The notes under the pieces are model-generated. The model worked only from the letters and a program-made list of their open reading frames with translations, did no database searches and was not told the DNA's origin. From the NCBI RefSeq assembly GCF_002368195.1, contig NZ_AP018178.1:8134645-8198644 (forward strand): a DNA stretch of 64,000 bases. The letters are read 5' to 3'. The DNA comes from Calothrix sp. NIES-2100 (GTDB taxonomy: Bacteria; Cyanobacteriota; Cyanobacteriia; Cyanobacteriales; Nostocaceae). The position numbers were made by a program, and so were the translations under genes. This document shows positions 33,542-41,949 of this stretch, piece by piece; position 1 is the first letter of the stretch, and every line of letters starts with the position of its first letter.

Positions 33542-33913
33542 CTAAGATCTACGGCGAATGGGACGACAAAGGGCGCGACGGGATTCAAGGGTTGTGAAGG
33601 CACCTAAGAGAGAGACAGGTAAACGGTTGGCTAGCAATTCGAGAATTTTGGCGTTGACGGTGCTGGCGGGGGTGTCCTCGGGAAGGTTGATGAAAATGAC
33701 TCCGGCGGTGAAGGCTTCAGGCCAGCTTCTGGGATCGGCAAGTCCTCTGTCGCGGGTGATGATAATAGCATCCGTAGCTACGGCAGCTTCCATGACTTCA
33801 ACATCAGGATGCCCACGTAAACCGATGTCACGCACATCTTGCGCCGTAAATCCAAGGACGGCGATTTGGGGTGCAAGGGAGCGGGGCATATTTTCATCGA
33901 CGAGGAAGTTCAA
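33542..33913 (-). CDS. DUF5615-type (PIN-like) toxin
   Basis: 123 residues. It has the DUF5615 pattern with acidic residues of a PIN-like nuclease fold: MNFLVDENMPRSLAPQIAVL at the N-terminus, DAIIITRDRGLADPRSWPEA in the middle and GVIFINLPEDTP. It is preceded by the DUF433 gene with a 3-nt gap, a common toxin-antitoxin pairing, in which the PIN-like partner would be an RNase. The C-terminus (RRALCRPIRRRS) is basic. Toxic activity is inferred from the family pairing. Confidence 0.85.
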   Translation of the reverse strand: MNFLVDENMPRSLAPQIAVLGFTAQDVRDIGLRGHPDVEVMEAAVATDAIIITRDRGLADPRSWPEAFTAGVIFINLPEDTPASTVNAKILELLANRLPVSLLGAFTTLESRRALCRPIRRRS

Positions 33914-33916
33914 AGC

Positions 33917-34144
33917 TTAGGCTCCCAAGGCGGTGACTGTAGTTTGTTTTACCAGATCTGTAGCGTAGCTAAGAGCAGCTTCTACTTGGGTTTTACTGAG
34001 TTCGTATTCTTGCATAACTTCTTCTTTGCTCATACCACCAGCTAGAGAACCGATGATGATAGAAACGGGAACACGGGTTCCGCTAATGACTGGGGTACCG
34101 TGGTGGATGGCAGGATCTACGGTAATGTATTGGGCAATTTCCAT
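33917..34144 (-). CDS. DUF433 antitoxin
   Basis: 75 residues with the DUF433 signature: YITVDPAIHHGTPVISGTRV, PVSIIIGSLAGGMSKEEVMQ, YELSKTQVEAALSYA. These are helix-turn-helix proteins that act as antitoxins and probably autorepressors of the adjacent DUF5615 gene, with which it shares a transcript (3-nt gap). Confidence 0.88.
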   Translation of the reverse strand: MEIAQYITVDPAIHHGTPVISGTRVPVSIIIGSLAGGMSKEEVMQEYELSKTQVEAALSYATDLVKQTTVTALGA

Positions 34145-34352
34145 CGCTACCTTCTCAATGTTTGCTGTTTCTCTATTTTGCCTGGAAATCTTTTTAATGT
34201 TTGCCCAAAATGCATGGAAATAAAGTACCTGATATCTAGGAGCGTGGGTTTCATCTCAGATCAACGCACTTGCTGAGCGTCGAGGGCTGAGCGGAGTCGT
34301 TGGCGCAGCCTCTGGCAGAGAAGTCCAAACTTTTATCTTGACAAAAGTGCAA
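34145..34352. other. Spacer between toxin-antitoxin and STAND genes
   Basis: About 208 bp with the dispersed repeat GTCGTTGGCGCAGCCTCTGG near 34297. It should contain the antitoxin promoter (minus strand, reading left) and the 3' end of the STAND transcript. No gene. Confidence 0.5.
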
Positions 34353-37300
34353 CTATCTGAATCTGCTAATACCGTCGCATAACTGCCTGTCACTCTCGCC
34401 GACATCAGGATTATTTTTTAAAGGATTATAAGTTAAATAACTGCGTACCGAATCACAATTGCGCTGCATTAAAGAGTCTAAATCCATATCCCAGAGCTTA
34501 ATAGTTTTGTCATCTGATGCGGTGGCGATGGTTTTGCCGTCAAGGCTGAAACTCACACTATTGACATCACCCTGATGCCCTTTAAATTCCTGGAGCAGTT
34601 CCCCCTGCAAGTTCCACAACCGCGCTGTATTGTCAGCTGATGCGGTAACGATGGTTTTGCCGTCAGGGCTGAAACTCACACTATTGATTGGAAGTTGATG
34701 CCCTTTAAATTCTTGGAATGATTCTCCCTGCAAGTTCCACAACCTTGCTGTATGGTCATAAGATGCGGTGGCAATAGTTTTGCCGTCGGGGCTGAAACTC
34801 ACACTCCTGACATCACCCTGATGTCCTTTAAATTTCTGGAGCAGTCGCCCCTGCAAGTTCCACAACCGCACTGTATTGTCAGCTGATGCCGTAGCAATGG
34901 TTTGACCGTCGGGGCTGAAACTCACACTCCTGACAGAATTCTGATGCCCAATAAATTCTTGGAGCTGTTTTCCCTGCAAGTTCCACAACCGCGCTGTTTT
35001 GTCAGATGATGCCGTCGCGATGGTTTTGCCGTCGGGGCTGAAACTCACATTCAAGACTGTACCCCGATGTCCAATAAATTCCTGAATCTGTTGTCCCTGC
35101 AAATTCCACAACCGCGCTGTTTTGTCATTTGCTCCTGTAGCGATAGTTTTACCATCAGGGCTAAAACTCACAATATTGACTATACCCCGATGCCCAATAA
35201 ATTCCTGGAGCTGTTTTCCCTGCAAGTCCCACAACCGCGCCGTTTTGTCATCTGATGCTGTAGCAACGGTTTTGCCGTCGGGGCTGAAACTCACACTATT
35301 GACAGAACGTTGATGCCCTTTTAATTCCTGGGGCAGTTCTCCCTCTAAGTTCCACAACCGCGCGGTTTTGTCAGCTGATGCGGTGGCGATGGTTTTACCG
35401 TCGCGGCTAAAACTCACACTCATAACAGAAAGCTGATGCCCTCTAAATTCCTGGAGCAGTTGCCCCTGCAAGTTCCACAACCGCGCGGTTTTGTCAGCTG
35501 ATGCCGTAGCGATGGTTTTGCCGTCGGGACTAAAACTCACACTATTGACAGCATTCTGATATCTTTTAAATTCTTGGATTAGTTGCCCCTGTAAGTTCCA
35601 CAACCGCGCGGTTTTGTCCTTTGATGCGGTGGCGATGGTTTTGCTGTCGGGGCTAAAACTCACACTCATAACAGCATTCTGATGCCCAATAAATTCCTGG
35701 AGCAGTTGCCCCTGCAAGTTCCATAACCGCGCTGTATTGTCCTTTGATGCGGTGGCGATGGTTTTGCCGTCAGGGCTGAAATTCACACTCATAACAGCAT
35801 TCTGATGTCCTTTAAATTCCTGGAGCAGTTGCCCCTGCAAGTTCCATAACCGCGCTGTATTGTCATTTGATGCGGTGGCGATGGTTTTGCCGTCAGGGCT
35901 GAAACTCACACTATTAACATCACGCTGATGCCCAATAAATTCTTGGAGCAGTTGGCCCTGCAAGTTCCACAACCGCGCTGTATTGTCCTTTGATGCGGTG
36001 GCGATAGTTTTGCCGTCGGGGCTGAAATTCACAGTATTGACTATACCGCGATGCGCTTGAAATTCCTGGAGCAGTTGCCCCTGTAAGTTCCACAACCGCA
36101 CTGTTTTGTCAGCTGATGCGGTGGCGATGGTTTTGCCGTCGGGGCTGAAACTCACACTATTGACAGAACTCTGATGCCCTTCTAAGCGGTTTCGTTCTCT
36201 TGCGCCAACAAGAACTGTCTGCAAAGCATTCACAGCTTCTGGTTGAGTTTTGTGTTGGCTATGTAGGATTTTTCCTGCTTTTATTGCTGTGACGGAAGCT
36301 TCTAAGTCTTTATTTTCATTATTTAGAGATAAGGAATATCTACTCAGAGATTCAGCTTGATTGATTTGTGCCTGTTGCGTCTGATTCCATGCTGTCAAAC
36401 CCAAACCACTAGCGGCAAGAAAGAGAAATCCCAACAATATACCCCCCTGAAGAAGTTTTTTATTGGCTGTTTTTTGTTCTTCTTCTCGTTTTTTTGACTC
36501 TTGAAGGGCTTTGTCGTTAGCTTGTGCTAATTCCTGTGCTGCTTTCAATTCTCGGTGCTGTTGTTCTTCCTTTTCCTGTTCTATTCGTTGACTTTCCTTA
36601 AGACTAGCATCAATAAATTCTTTCTCATTAATTAAGTCTTCTGGGCGTTCCTTGAGTTGTTCTTCTGCTTCGGCCAATGCTGCACCCCGCAACAATGAAC
36701 CAGAATCTTGATTCGTTGCTTCCCATTGTCCTTTTGCTGCTCGTAGTCGCTCTTGCCAAGCTCTAAAAACGCGGTCTTTATTCATCCATTCTCGCAGTTC
36801 TGTCCAATTGCGAATTAAAGCTTCATGGACTACTTCTACTGTTTCTTGAGCGCTAAGATTGCGACTTGTCACTACCAACCGAGCATCAGCTAATTGTTTG
36901 ACCAAAGACCAGCTTTGCTCTCCCAATTCCGTTTTCATGGCAACTCGTCGAGTATCTTCTGCTCCCTCACCCGGAAGCACTAATTGAATAAAAATCCGCC
37001 GGACTTTTTCCTTCTCCTCATCTGTCAAGTTGCCATATTTCTCATCCGCATGACGAGCTAATGCGCCTTCTACTCGACCAATTTCTTCATAGATTTTATG
37101 ACTTAATTGTTTACGCGATCGCTTATTCCACAACTGAGTCAAAGCAAACTCTAACAAAGGTAAATTTCCCGGTTGGTTTTCTACATCATTCAAAATGCGT
37201 TCTACCAGTCCGGTTTCAAATGTCACCCCTAATTTTTGAGCAGGTTTTTCAATGACTTGTGTTAGTTCCTCCCGATTCATCGGCCCCAGTTTCCAGTCAG

Positions 37301-38048
37301 CATTTTGCAAGACATCCGCAAAGGGACGATAAGAGAGAGCATTTCCTAAAAAATCTGCTCGCATCGTTGCTACCAATACCCTAGCTGATGCAGACAGAGA
37401 AGTCGGAGTTTCTAAACTACCTAATAAGCAATCGAGAAACTTACGGCGAATTTCCGGATTGTTACAGAGAGTATAAATTTCTTCAAATTGGTCAGCAATC
37501 AGTAGCACCCGATTATTAGGGTGATTTTGTTGAATTGTTCGGAAAACATCAGCTAGAGAAACAGTGCTATTGAACAAGTAGCCAGCTAGTTTTCGTGTTT
37601 GGGCAATTTGGTCAGTACGATCTAACTCTGGTGCATAAAGAGGAACAAGTGCCTCAGCCAAAGCATAAAACGGTACAGAACCAGGACGAAAGTGAGTAAA
37701 CTGCCAATGACCTTCTTTTTGTAACTTCGGGACTAATCCCGCTAATACCACCGAAGATTTACCGCTTCCTGATGCACCTAGTACCGGAATAAAATTATGG
37801 GTTTTAGTTGCACTATAAAGTTCTTCTATAAATATTCCCCGCCCAAAGAAAACATCCGCATCATTGGGGCCAAAATGAAACAAACCCCGATAAGGACAGG
37901 GGAGAGATTCATCAGCAACATCAACAGATGTAGGTTTTACCTCTTCTCTGTAGTAGAAATAGTTATAGATAATGTTTCCATCACCAACTACAGCACCTTT
38001 TACTTCATTTTCAAAGGTAGATTGGTATTTAGAAATATCTTCAGCCAT
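34353..38048 (-). CDS. nSTAND ATPase with N-terminal amyloid (RHIM/BASS-like) motif and 14 WD40 repeats
   Basis: 1231 residues. Residues 14-31 carry EVKGAVVGDGNIIYNYF, a short beta-type motif matching the C-terminus of the gene just upstream. An nSTAND1 NTPase domain follows: CPYRGLFHFGPNDADVFFGR, Walker A GASGSGKSS (91-99), Walker B VLLIADQFEE (181-190). Then come a Glu/Lys-rich coiled coil (~480-525), one transmembrane-like helix (GGILLGFLFLAASGLGLTAW, ~532-552) and 14 WD40 repeats of 41 residues, enough for two seven-bladed propellers. Architecture fits a bacterial NLR-like immune receptor: WD40 senses, NTPase oligomerises, and the amyloid motif templates the small effector (38068-38448), which lies 19 nt upstream. 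A trigger cannot be read from the sequence. Confidence 0.88.
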   Translation of the reverse strand: MAEDISKYQSTFENEVKGAVVGDGNIIYNYFYYREEVKPTSVDVADESLPCPYRGLFHFGPNDADVFFGRGIFIEELYSATKTHNFIPVLGASGSGKSSVVLAGLVPKLQKEGHWQFTHFRPGSVPFYALAEALVPLYAPELDRTDQIAQTRKLAGYLFNSTVSLADVFRTIQQNHPNNRVLLIADQFEEIYTLCNNPEIRRKFLDCLLGSLETPTSLSASARVLVATMRADFLGNALSYRPFADVLQNADWKLGPMNREELTQVIEKPAQKLGVTFETGLVERILNDVENQPGNLPLLEFALTQLWNKRSRKQLSHKIYEEIGRVEGALARHADEKYGNLTDEEKEKVRRIFIQLVLPGEGAEDTRRVAMKTELGEQSWSLVKQLADARLVVTSRNLSAQETVEVVHEALIRNWTELREWMNKDRVFRAWQERLRAAKGQWEATNQDSGSLLRGAALAEAEEQLKERPEDLINEKEFIDASLKESQRIEQEKEEQQHRELKAAQELAQANDKALQESKKREEEQKTANKKLLQGGILLGFLFLAASGLGLTAWNQTQQAQINQAESLSRYSLSLNNENKDLEASVTAIKAGKILHSQHKTQPEAVNALQTVLVGARERNRLEGHQSSVNSVSFSPDGKTIATASADKTVRLWNLQGQLLQEFQAHRGIVNTVNFSPDGKTIATASKDNTARLWNLQGQLLQEFIGHQRDVNSVSFSPDGKTIATASNDNTARLWNLQGQLLQEFKGHQNAVMSVNFSPDGKTIATASKDNTARLWNLQGQLLQEFIGHQNAVMSVSFSPDSKTIATASKDKTARLWNLQGQLIQEFKRYQNAVNSVSFSPDGKTIATASADKTARLWNLQGQLLQEFRGHQLSVMSVSFSRDGKTIATASADKTARLWNLEGELPQELKGHQRSVNSVSFSPDGKTVATASDDKTARLWDLQGKQLQEFIGHRGIVNIVSFSPDGKTIATGANDKTARLWNLQGQQIQEFIGHRGTVLNVSFSPDGKTIATASSDKTARLWNLQGKQLQEFIGHQNSVRSVSFSPDGQTIATASADNTVRLWNLQGRLLQKFKGHQGDVRSVSFSPDGKTIATASYDHTARLWNLQGESFQEFKGHQLPINSVSFSPDGKTIVTASADNTARLWNLQGELLQEFKGHQGDVNSVSFSLDGKTIATASDDKTIKLWDMDLDSLMQRNCDSVRSYLTYNPLKNNPDVGESDRQLCDGISRFR
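34480..36190 (-). repeat. Fourteen 123-bp WD40-coding repeats
   Basis: Near-identical 41-codon units of the type FSPDGKTIATASADKTARLW with the joining segment NLQGQLLQEF. Variation is concentrated at few positions (GHQ/GHR, x-VNSV/VMSV, D-K/D-N), while the frame and spacing are constant. At DNA level they are alike enough for recombination to expand or contract the array. Confidence 0.95.
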
Positions 38049-38067
38049 CTAGGTACTCCAATGGCTT

Positions 38068-38448
38068 TTAGCTAAATGTATTTGTTTGGGTGTTGCTATC
38101 GCCAACCTGAACGCCCTTCACTTCTCCTTGGAACACGGTATTGTATTTACCTGCTGCTGACTCTTCAGGTTTTAACTGTTTCAGCAACTCCTGCGCTAAC
38201 TTAATAATTTCTGCATCTTTATCAGCACCAGCTTCAGCTAATTTCTTTTTAAGTGGTGCTTCATAGGTTTCGGGGTCTGTTTCGTGTTCTTCCAGAACCA
38301 TTTGTGCTTTTGGTTCACTTTCAAACCTCTTCTTAATCAAGGTTTTCAACCCCTGATAGGCATCTTTCACAGCTGTTCCTGCGGTATCCTTAGCAGCTGC
38401 GATCGCACCAGCACCCAAAGCCGCAATAATCAGAGAAATAGGTTCCAT
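38068..38448 (-). CDS. Small Bell-like (membrane-active) effector with C-terminal amyloid motif
   Basis: 126 residues. The N-terminus is a glycine/alanine-rich hydrophobic helix (ISLIIAALGAGAIAAAKDTA), followed by amphipathic helices (AYQGLKTLIKKRFESEPK, APLKKKLAEAGADKDAEIIKLAQELLKQL). The C-terminus is EVKGVQVGDSNTQTNTF, containing the VQVG tetrad typical of RHIM motifs and the N-x-Q-x-N pattern of bacterial BASS3-type amyloid motifs. The fold outline matches Bell domains, the bacterial counterparts of HeLo/MLKL pore-forming domains. The STAND gene follows by 19 nt on the same strand, so the two are one operon. The Bell assignment rests on pattern and pairing, not on a search. Confidence 0.7.
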   Translation of the reverse strand: MEPISLIIAALGAGAIAAAKDTAGTAVKDAYQGLKTLIKKRFESEPKAQMVLEEHETDPETYEAPLKKKLAEAGADKDAEIIKLAQELLKQLKPEESAAGKYNTVFQGEVKGVQVGDSNTQTNTFS

Positions 38449-39331
38449 AGTTAATCCTCAATAATTTGTAGCCGCTAAATAAAATAATTATTTTCGACGT
38501 TTAGAGAATATTTTAAACAAGCCTTTTGCTCTCATCGCCTACCACAGCAAAGCATCTCAGTATCTGGCTAAAACCTTTATTTTTCGTAGCCCTTAACCTA
38601 AGTCATAACGGCAAAGTTTTACTTTTGTGGGTTTTTAAATATACTTTAAAGATTATGATAATACATTTGTAAGTAAAGTAATAGTACCCTTGAAGGTACT
38701 ATTGCAATTGAAAGAGTGTTTTTCGCAGTTCTAAATTGCATATAATACAGACAATTCCTAGGGGCACAGCATTGCTGTGCCCTTACTGTGTATAGCATCC
38801 AAGTGATAACCGCTATAATCTCAATGATAATTAAGTGGTTAAGCAAAATTATTGATGTTATGGCGATCGCTCCTAGCTTTAGGTAGTAGGCAAAATTACA
38901 CTTTGATGCACAGTACCCCTCTTGTGTCACTTTGGAAAAAGAAAAATAAGAGGCAAATTTTCAACTGTAGATAGAACAGGCATTTGAGCGGTTATTTTCT
39001 AACAGAATCGTTGAAATTAAGATTTGTGGTAAAAGTCTTATGCTTTATTCTCTCCCGAAAGTCATAAAAGAGGGGTACGCTTGCTGCGGCGTAGCCCGTC
39101 GTAGCGAAAAGTCGAGCCAGTGCGTTCCTGAGCCACCCCCGTGCGGGGGTTCCCCCCGTTGAGGGGAGTGGCGTGTCGCCTTGCGTCGGAAAGCAACTGG
39201 CGTCGGAGATAAGGCTTCCTTAGATCTGTTAGCGCAGCGTTAGCGACGCAGGAGCGTCACTTTTCAAGACAGACATCGCCTCTGCTCATGTCCGATCAAT
39301 TCAGATGCGTCTTCTATATAAGCGATCGCTC
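38449..39331. other. Intergenic region with hairpin and dispersed repeats
   Basis: About 880 bp. The first half is AT-rich and presumably carries the promoter of the effector/STAND operon. Positions 38762-38782 form a perfect hairpin. Positions ~39065-39260 hold palindrome-rich dispersed repeats (CCCCCGTGCGGGGG; GCTTGCTGCGGCGTAGCCCG type). A minus-strand reading frame exists at 38646-38930 but lacks protein-like features. Confidence 0.5.
38762..38782. terminator. 9-bp perfect hairpin GGGCACAGC/GCTGTGCCC
   Basis: Three-nucleotide loop (ATT), followed by TTACTG. It could be a bidirectional terminator or part of a dispersed repeat; no gene ends close by. Confidence 0.5.
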
Positions 39332-40099
39332 TTATTTCTCCACAAACTGTTTGCCACATTCTTTGCAGAGATAGCACTGCTTCCCCCGTCGATACCCATT
39401 TTTAGACAACTGCTGTGATTGACAATGAGGACATTTCATTACTTTCATTACATCACTCAACCGACCATCCCCCACATACGGCTCTAAATACGACACCAAC
39501 AAGTCCTCAATCTGCTGCACTAGTTGTTGGCGATGCTGTTGATCGGGGTTACGCAGTGCGGACAAAATCAGAGCATTACTGCTGTGAACACAAACCTCTG
39601 CTAACAGATTACATTGCGCCTCACTCAAGGTTGAATTTCTCTGCTGCAAAAGACTCGACGTAAAGTCAATGGCTTCCTGAGTCAGACTTTCATCGATGGA
39701 CTGGAAAATCTCCCGCCTCATAAAAAACTGCACAAACACCACTCGTGATACTGGTTGCTCAAACATTTGGGCAACAGCAGTTACGAGGGTATGGATCATT
39801 TGCCGCAGCGATAACCCGATAATTTCCGGTGTGTTTACCTCTGCCCATAAAACCTTAACTCGCTCGACATGACGTAACTCCATCGCCTGAAAAATCGCAG
39901 CTTTATCGGGAAAAAACTGATATAGAGAACCGATGGCTGTCCCTGCTTTGGCTGCAATTAGATGCGTAGTCGCCGCTTCATAGCCCATCTCATCAAATAC
40001 CGCCGCCGCCGCGTCCAAAATTTTTTCGACTCGTTTTTTACCTCGCTGCTGTTTCGGTTGACGACGAAGATTACTTGACAAATGTGAATGTTCTGTCAT
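39332..40099 (-). CDS. TetR-family regulator with fused C-terminal zinc ribbon
   Basis: 255 residues. The N-terminal helix-turn-helix is typical of TetR/AcrR (RVEKILDAAAAVFDEMGYEA, AGTAIGSLYQFFPDKAAIFQ). The ligand-binding domain spans ~90-215. Residues 222-253 form a zinc ribbon with Cys223, Cys226, Cys245 and Cys248 (CPHC ... CKEC, plus Cys242), very like the N-terminal finger of IS1-type InsA transposase subunits. This joining of a TetR repressor to a transposase-type finger is unusual. It is divergent from the Rieske oxygenase gene, whose start lies 54 bp away, so it probably represses that gene and itself. Confidence 0.85.
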   Translation of the reverse strand: MTEHSHLSSNLRRQPKQQRGKKRVEKILDAAAAVFDEMGYEAATTHLIAAKAGTAIGSLYQFFPDKAAIFQAMELRHVERVKVLWAEVNTPEIIGLSLRQMIHTLVTAVAQMFEQPVSRVVFVQFFMRREIFQSIDESLTQEAIDFTSSLLQQRNSTLSEAQCNLLAEVCVHSSNALILSALRNPDQQHRQQLVQQIEDLLVSYLEPYVGDGRLSDVMKVMKCPHCQSQQLSKNGYRRGKQCYLCKECGKQFVEK

Positions 40100-40141
40100 A
40101 TTTTAAAAACACGACGGATATTTCACAATTTTATAGCTTGC

Positions 40142-40147
40142 GGAGGA
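40142..40147 (+). promoter_or_regulatory. Ribosome binding site of the Rieske oxygenase
   Basis: GGAGGA six nucleotides before ATG 40153. It decides the start, because an open frame extends 78 nt further upstream over the TetR start. Confidence 0.85.
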
Positions 40148-40152
40148 ACTCC

Positions 40153-41202
40153 ATGCAGTCTATGCTTCCCGGTGCGCCCTGGTTGTTAGCGCATAAGTCT
40201 ATGCTGGCAGTGAATCAACCCCGAAAAATTTCTTTGTATGGTAATGACTATGTGATGTGGAAAGATGCGGTGGGAAACATTCATGCTTTACCCAACGCCT
40301 GTCCACACATGGGAGCCATGTTATCAGAAGGATGGTGTGAAGTCGAAAGCGATGTCTACGACGGGCTACACCGGAGCATAAGTACCGTAGTTTGTCCGTT
40401 TCATGCTCTGAAGTTTGATAGTTCGGGCTGTACTATTTTACCTGGATCGAACAAGAAAACACTACCGCTACTAAAACCCTTAGAACTAATCATTCAAGGG
40501 GATTTTATCTGGTCTTATGGAGGATACGAGCCAAAGATACCCATTCCCACTGTGTTGAATGAGATTGCCAACACTCAAGACTTTATTGGGCATACCGCAG
40601 ATAGAAGTGTAAAGACAGATCTACTAACTATGTTGCTGAATATGCACGATTACAATCATCAAAATGGCACTCACCGAGACCTGTTTCGGATTACCAAAGT
40701 GCAATTCCATCAATTCATTGATGATGGGCATCATTCCCATGCGTTTTATGACTTGCCTACAGCGCCCTATAGTTTAGTAGAAAAGCTCACAAAACCAGAT
40801 TTGTTTTTGCTACCCACCACCATTAAGGCGCACCTAGAAAATCATTTCCCATCTCTGGTGATTTTTCATGGAGAAATGCCCTTGGGTAAAGCAGCCCAAT
40901 GTCACATCTTTGTACCAGAAGCTGAGAATCGGACAAGAACTTACATTTTGCTATTTGGTCAAGCCAAGCACCCTGCTTTTAAAGTATTTGGCAGCACCTA
41001 TCTCAAGTTTGGTAAGGTCGTAGTCGATCAAGATGCAGATATTCTCGGAAAAATTTATCCAGATACACCTCAGAAAATTAAACTCAATAATGAGGTCGGT
41101 ATGGATTGGGTACGCCGTAATTTTGCCAGCTTCCCTGATGTAGTTTCGCCTAACCTGTCAAAGTTAATTTCGGACAAACCTTTATTGTCATCAATCCAAT
41201 AG
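40153..41202 (+). CDS. Rieske [2Fe-2S] non-heme iron oxygenase
   Basis: 349 residues from ATG 40153 with a strong GGAGGA. The Rieske cluster ligands are CPHMGAM and CPFHALKF (C-x-H ... C-x2-H). The mononuclear iron site follows as HDYNHQNGTH. The architecture fits a soluble terminal oxygenase with an N-terminal Rieske and C-terminal catalytic domain; pheophorbide a oxygenase-like and carotenoid-modifying enzymes are relatives in cyanobacteria. There is no transmembrane segment. Divergence from the TetR/zinc-ribbon regulator suggests substrate-controlled expression. The substrate is unknown, and no reductase gene is adjacent. Confidence 0.85.
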   Translation: MQSMLPGAPWLLAHKSMLAVNQPRKISLYGNDYVMWKDAVGNIHALPNACPHMGAMLSEGWCEVESDVYDGLHRSISTVVCPFHALKFDSSGCTILPGSNKKTLPLLKPLELIIQGDFIWSYGGYEPKIPIPTVLNEIANTQDFIGHTADRSVKTDLLTMLLNMHDYNHQNGTHRDLFRITKVQFHQFIDDGHHSHAFYDLPTAPYSLVEKLTKPDLFLLPTTIKAHLENHFPSLVIFHGEMPLGKAAQCHIFVPEAENRTRTYILLFGQAKHPAFKVFGSTYLKFGKVVVDQDADILGKIYPDTPQKIKLNNEVGMDWVRRNFASFPDVVSPNLSKLISDKPLLSSIQ

Positions 41203-41384
41203 TCAAGCTATCCTCTTTGATCTGCTGTCAAATCAGAACAAGATCGCTTGCACAAGACTGCATTTACGCGCAAATTGAACGCCAGTCTAACTGCTGATCA
41301 AAAAAGTCTCCGCGTCCCCGTGTCTCCCTATCCCCGCGTCAGCCCTAATAATAAGTGTTCAACCGGACTTGATATTACTAGTAG

Positions 41385-41711
41385 CTACATCCGTGAAAGA
41401 GAGCCAATCTTAGTAAGTTTATCCTGATCCAGCCCCTTGAGTTCATCCAGATGTAACCATCCCTGTTTAATCAGAGTTGCAAAAACAAAAACGAGAACTG
41501 AATAGTTGTAATCATACTTACCATCAATCTCGTGTCTTTTGGCACTCAGAAAGTTATGCAAACGCCAGATATCTTCCAATTCGGAAATCTGAACGGCGTT
41601 GTCGCGAACTTCCTGAATCAGGGCGTTTATTTCTCGCTCGTATGCTTTTTGAAAGGCGGCTTGAGCAACTTCTTGTTCTAAATCAGACCAGCTAACTTCG
41701 TTTACCTTCAT
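41385..41711 (-). CDS. frp: Fluorescence recovery protein (FRP)
   Basis: 108 residues from ATG 41711 (MKVNEVSWSDLEQEVAQAAF). The conserved FRP core is plain: LWKLHDFL-like DIWRLHNFLSAKRHEIDGKY with the invariant Trp, His, Asp and Arg region, and a C-terminal helix LTKIGSLSRM. FRP binds the active red form of OCP, detaches it from the phycobilisome and speeds its return to orange. The frame opens 14 codons earlier, but family length favours 41711. It lies downstream of ocp on the same strand with a ~240-bp gap, the classic arrangement. Confidence 0.93.
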   Translation of the reverse strand: MKVNEVSWSDLEQEVAQAAFQKAYEREINALIQEVRDNAVQISELEDIWRLHNFLSAKRHEIDGKYDYNYSVLVFVFATLIKQGWLHLDELKGLDQDKLTKIGSLSRM

Positions 41712-41949
41712 GCTCCCATCCCAAAATACTCTCCGCCAAGAGAGCAAATTCATTTAATAATAGAGTTTTCATATCGAAGATTGTGGGCAACAAAGCTATG
41801 CCCACAATCTTCGATAGCGAACTGCGTGCGATCGCAGATTTATAATTTGTGGAGGTGTAGGGCTTTGCCCAGAGCTAGGATTGATCACCCTATCACCTCA
41901 TTTTCCAAGTCTGTTTTTAGGTAAGAATCAAAAGAAGATTCTTCTAGTA

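Noticed and set aside
33558..33920. 120-aa plus-strand frame opposite the DUF5615 toxin
   Set aside because: It is the antisense shadow of a clearly conserved gene.
34480..36190. WD40-coding repeats as a CRISPR-like or satellite array
   Set aside because: The 123-bp period is exactly 41 codons in frame with the STAND gene, so it is protein-coding repetition.
38646..38930. 94-aa minus-strand reading frame upstream of the Bell/STAND operon
   Set aside because: It spans a perfect hairpin and AT-rich DNA, has no ribosome binding site and no recognisable composition; it is more likely the operon's promoter region.
41245..41265. TTGCACAAGACTGCA resembling an L-box half site
   Set aside because: Only one half matches; the second half has several mismatches and the position is after the Rieske gene, not before a pigment gene.
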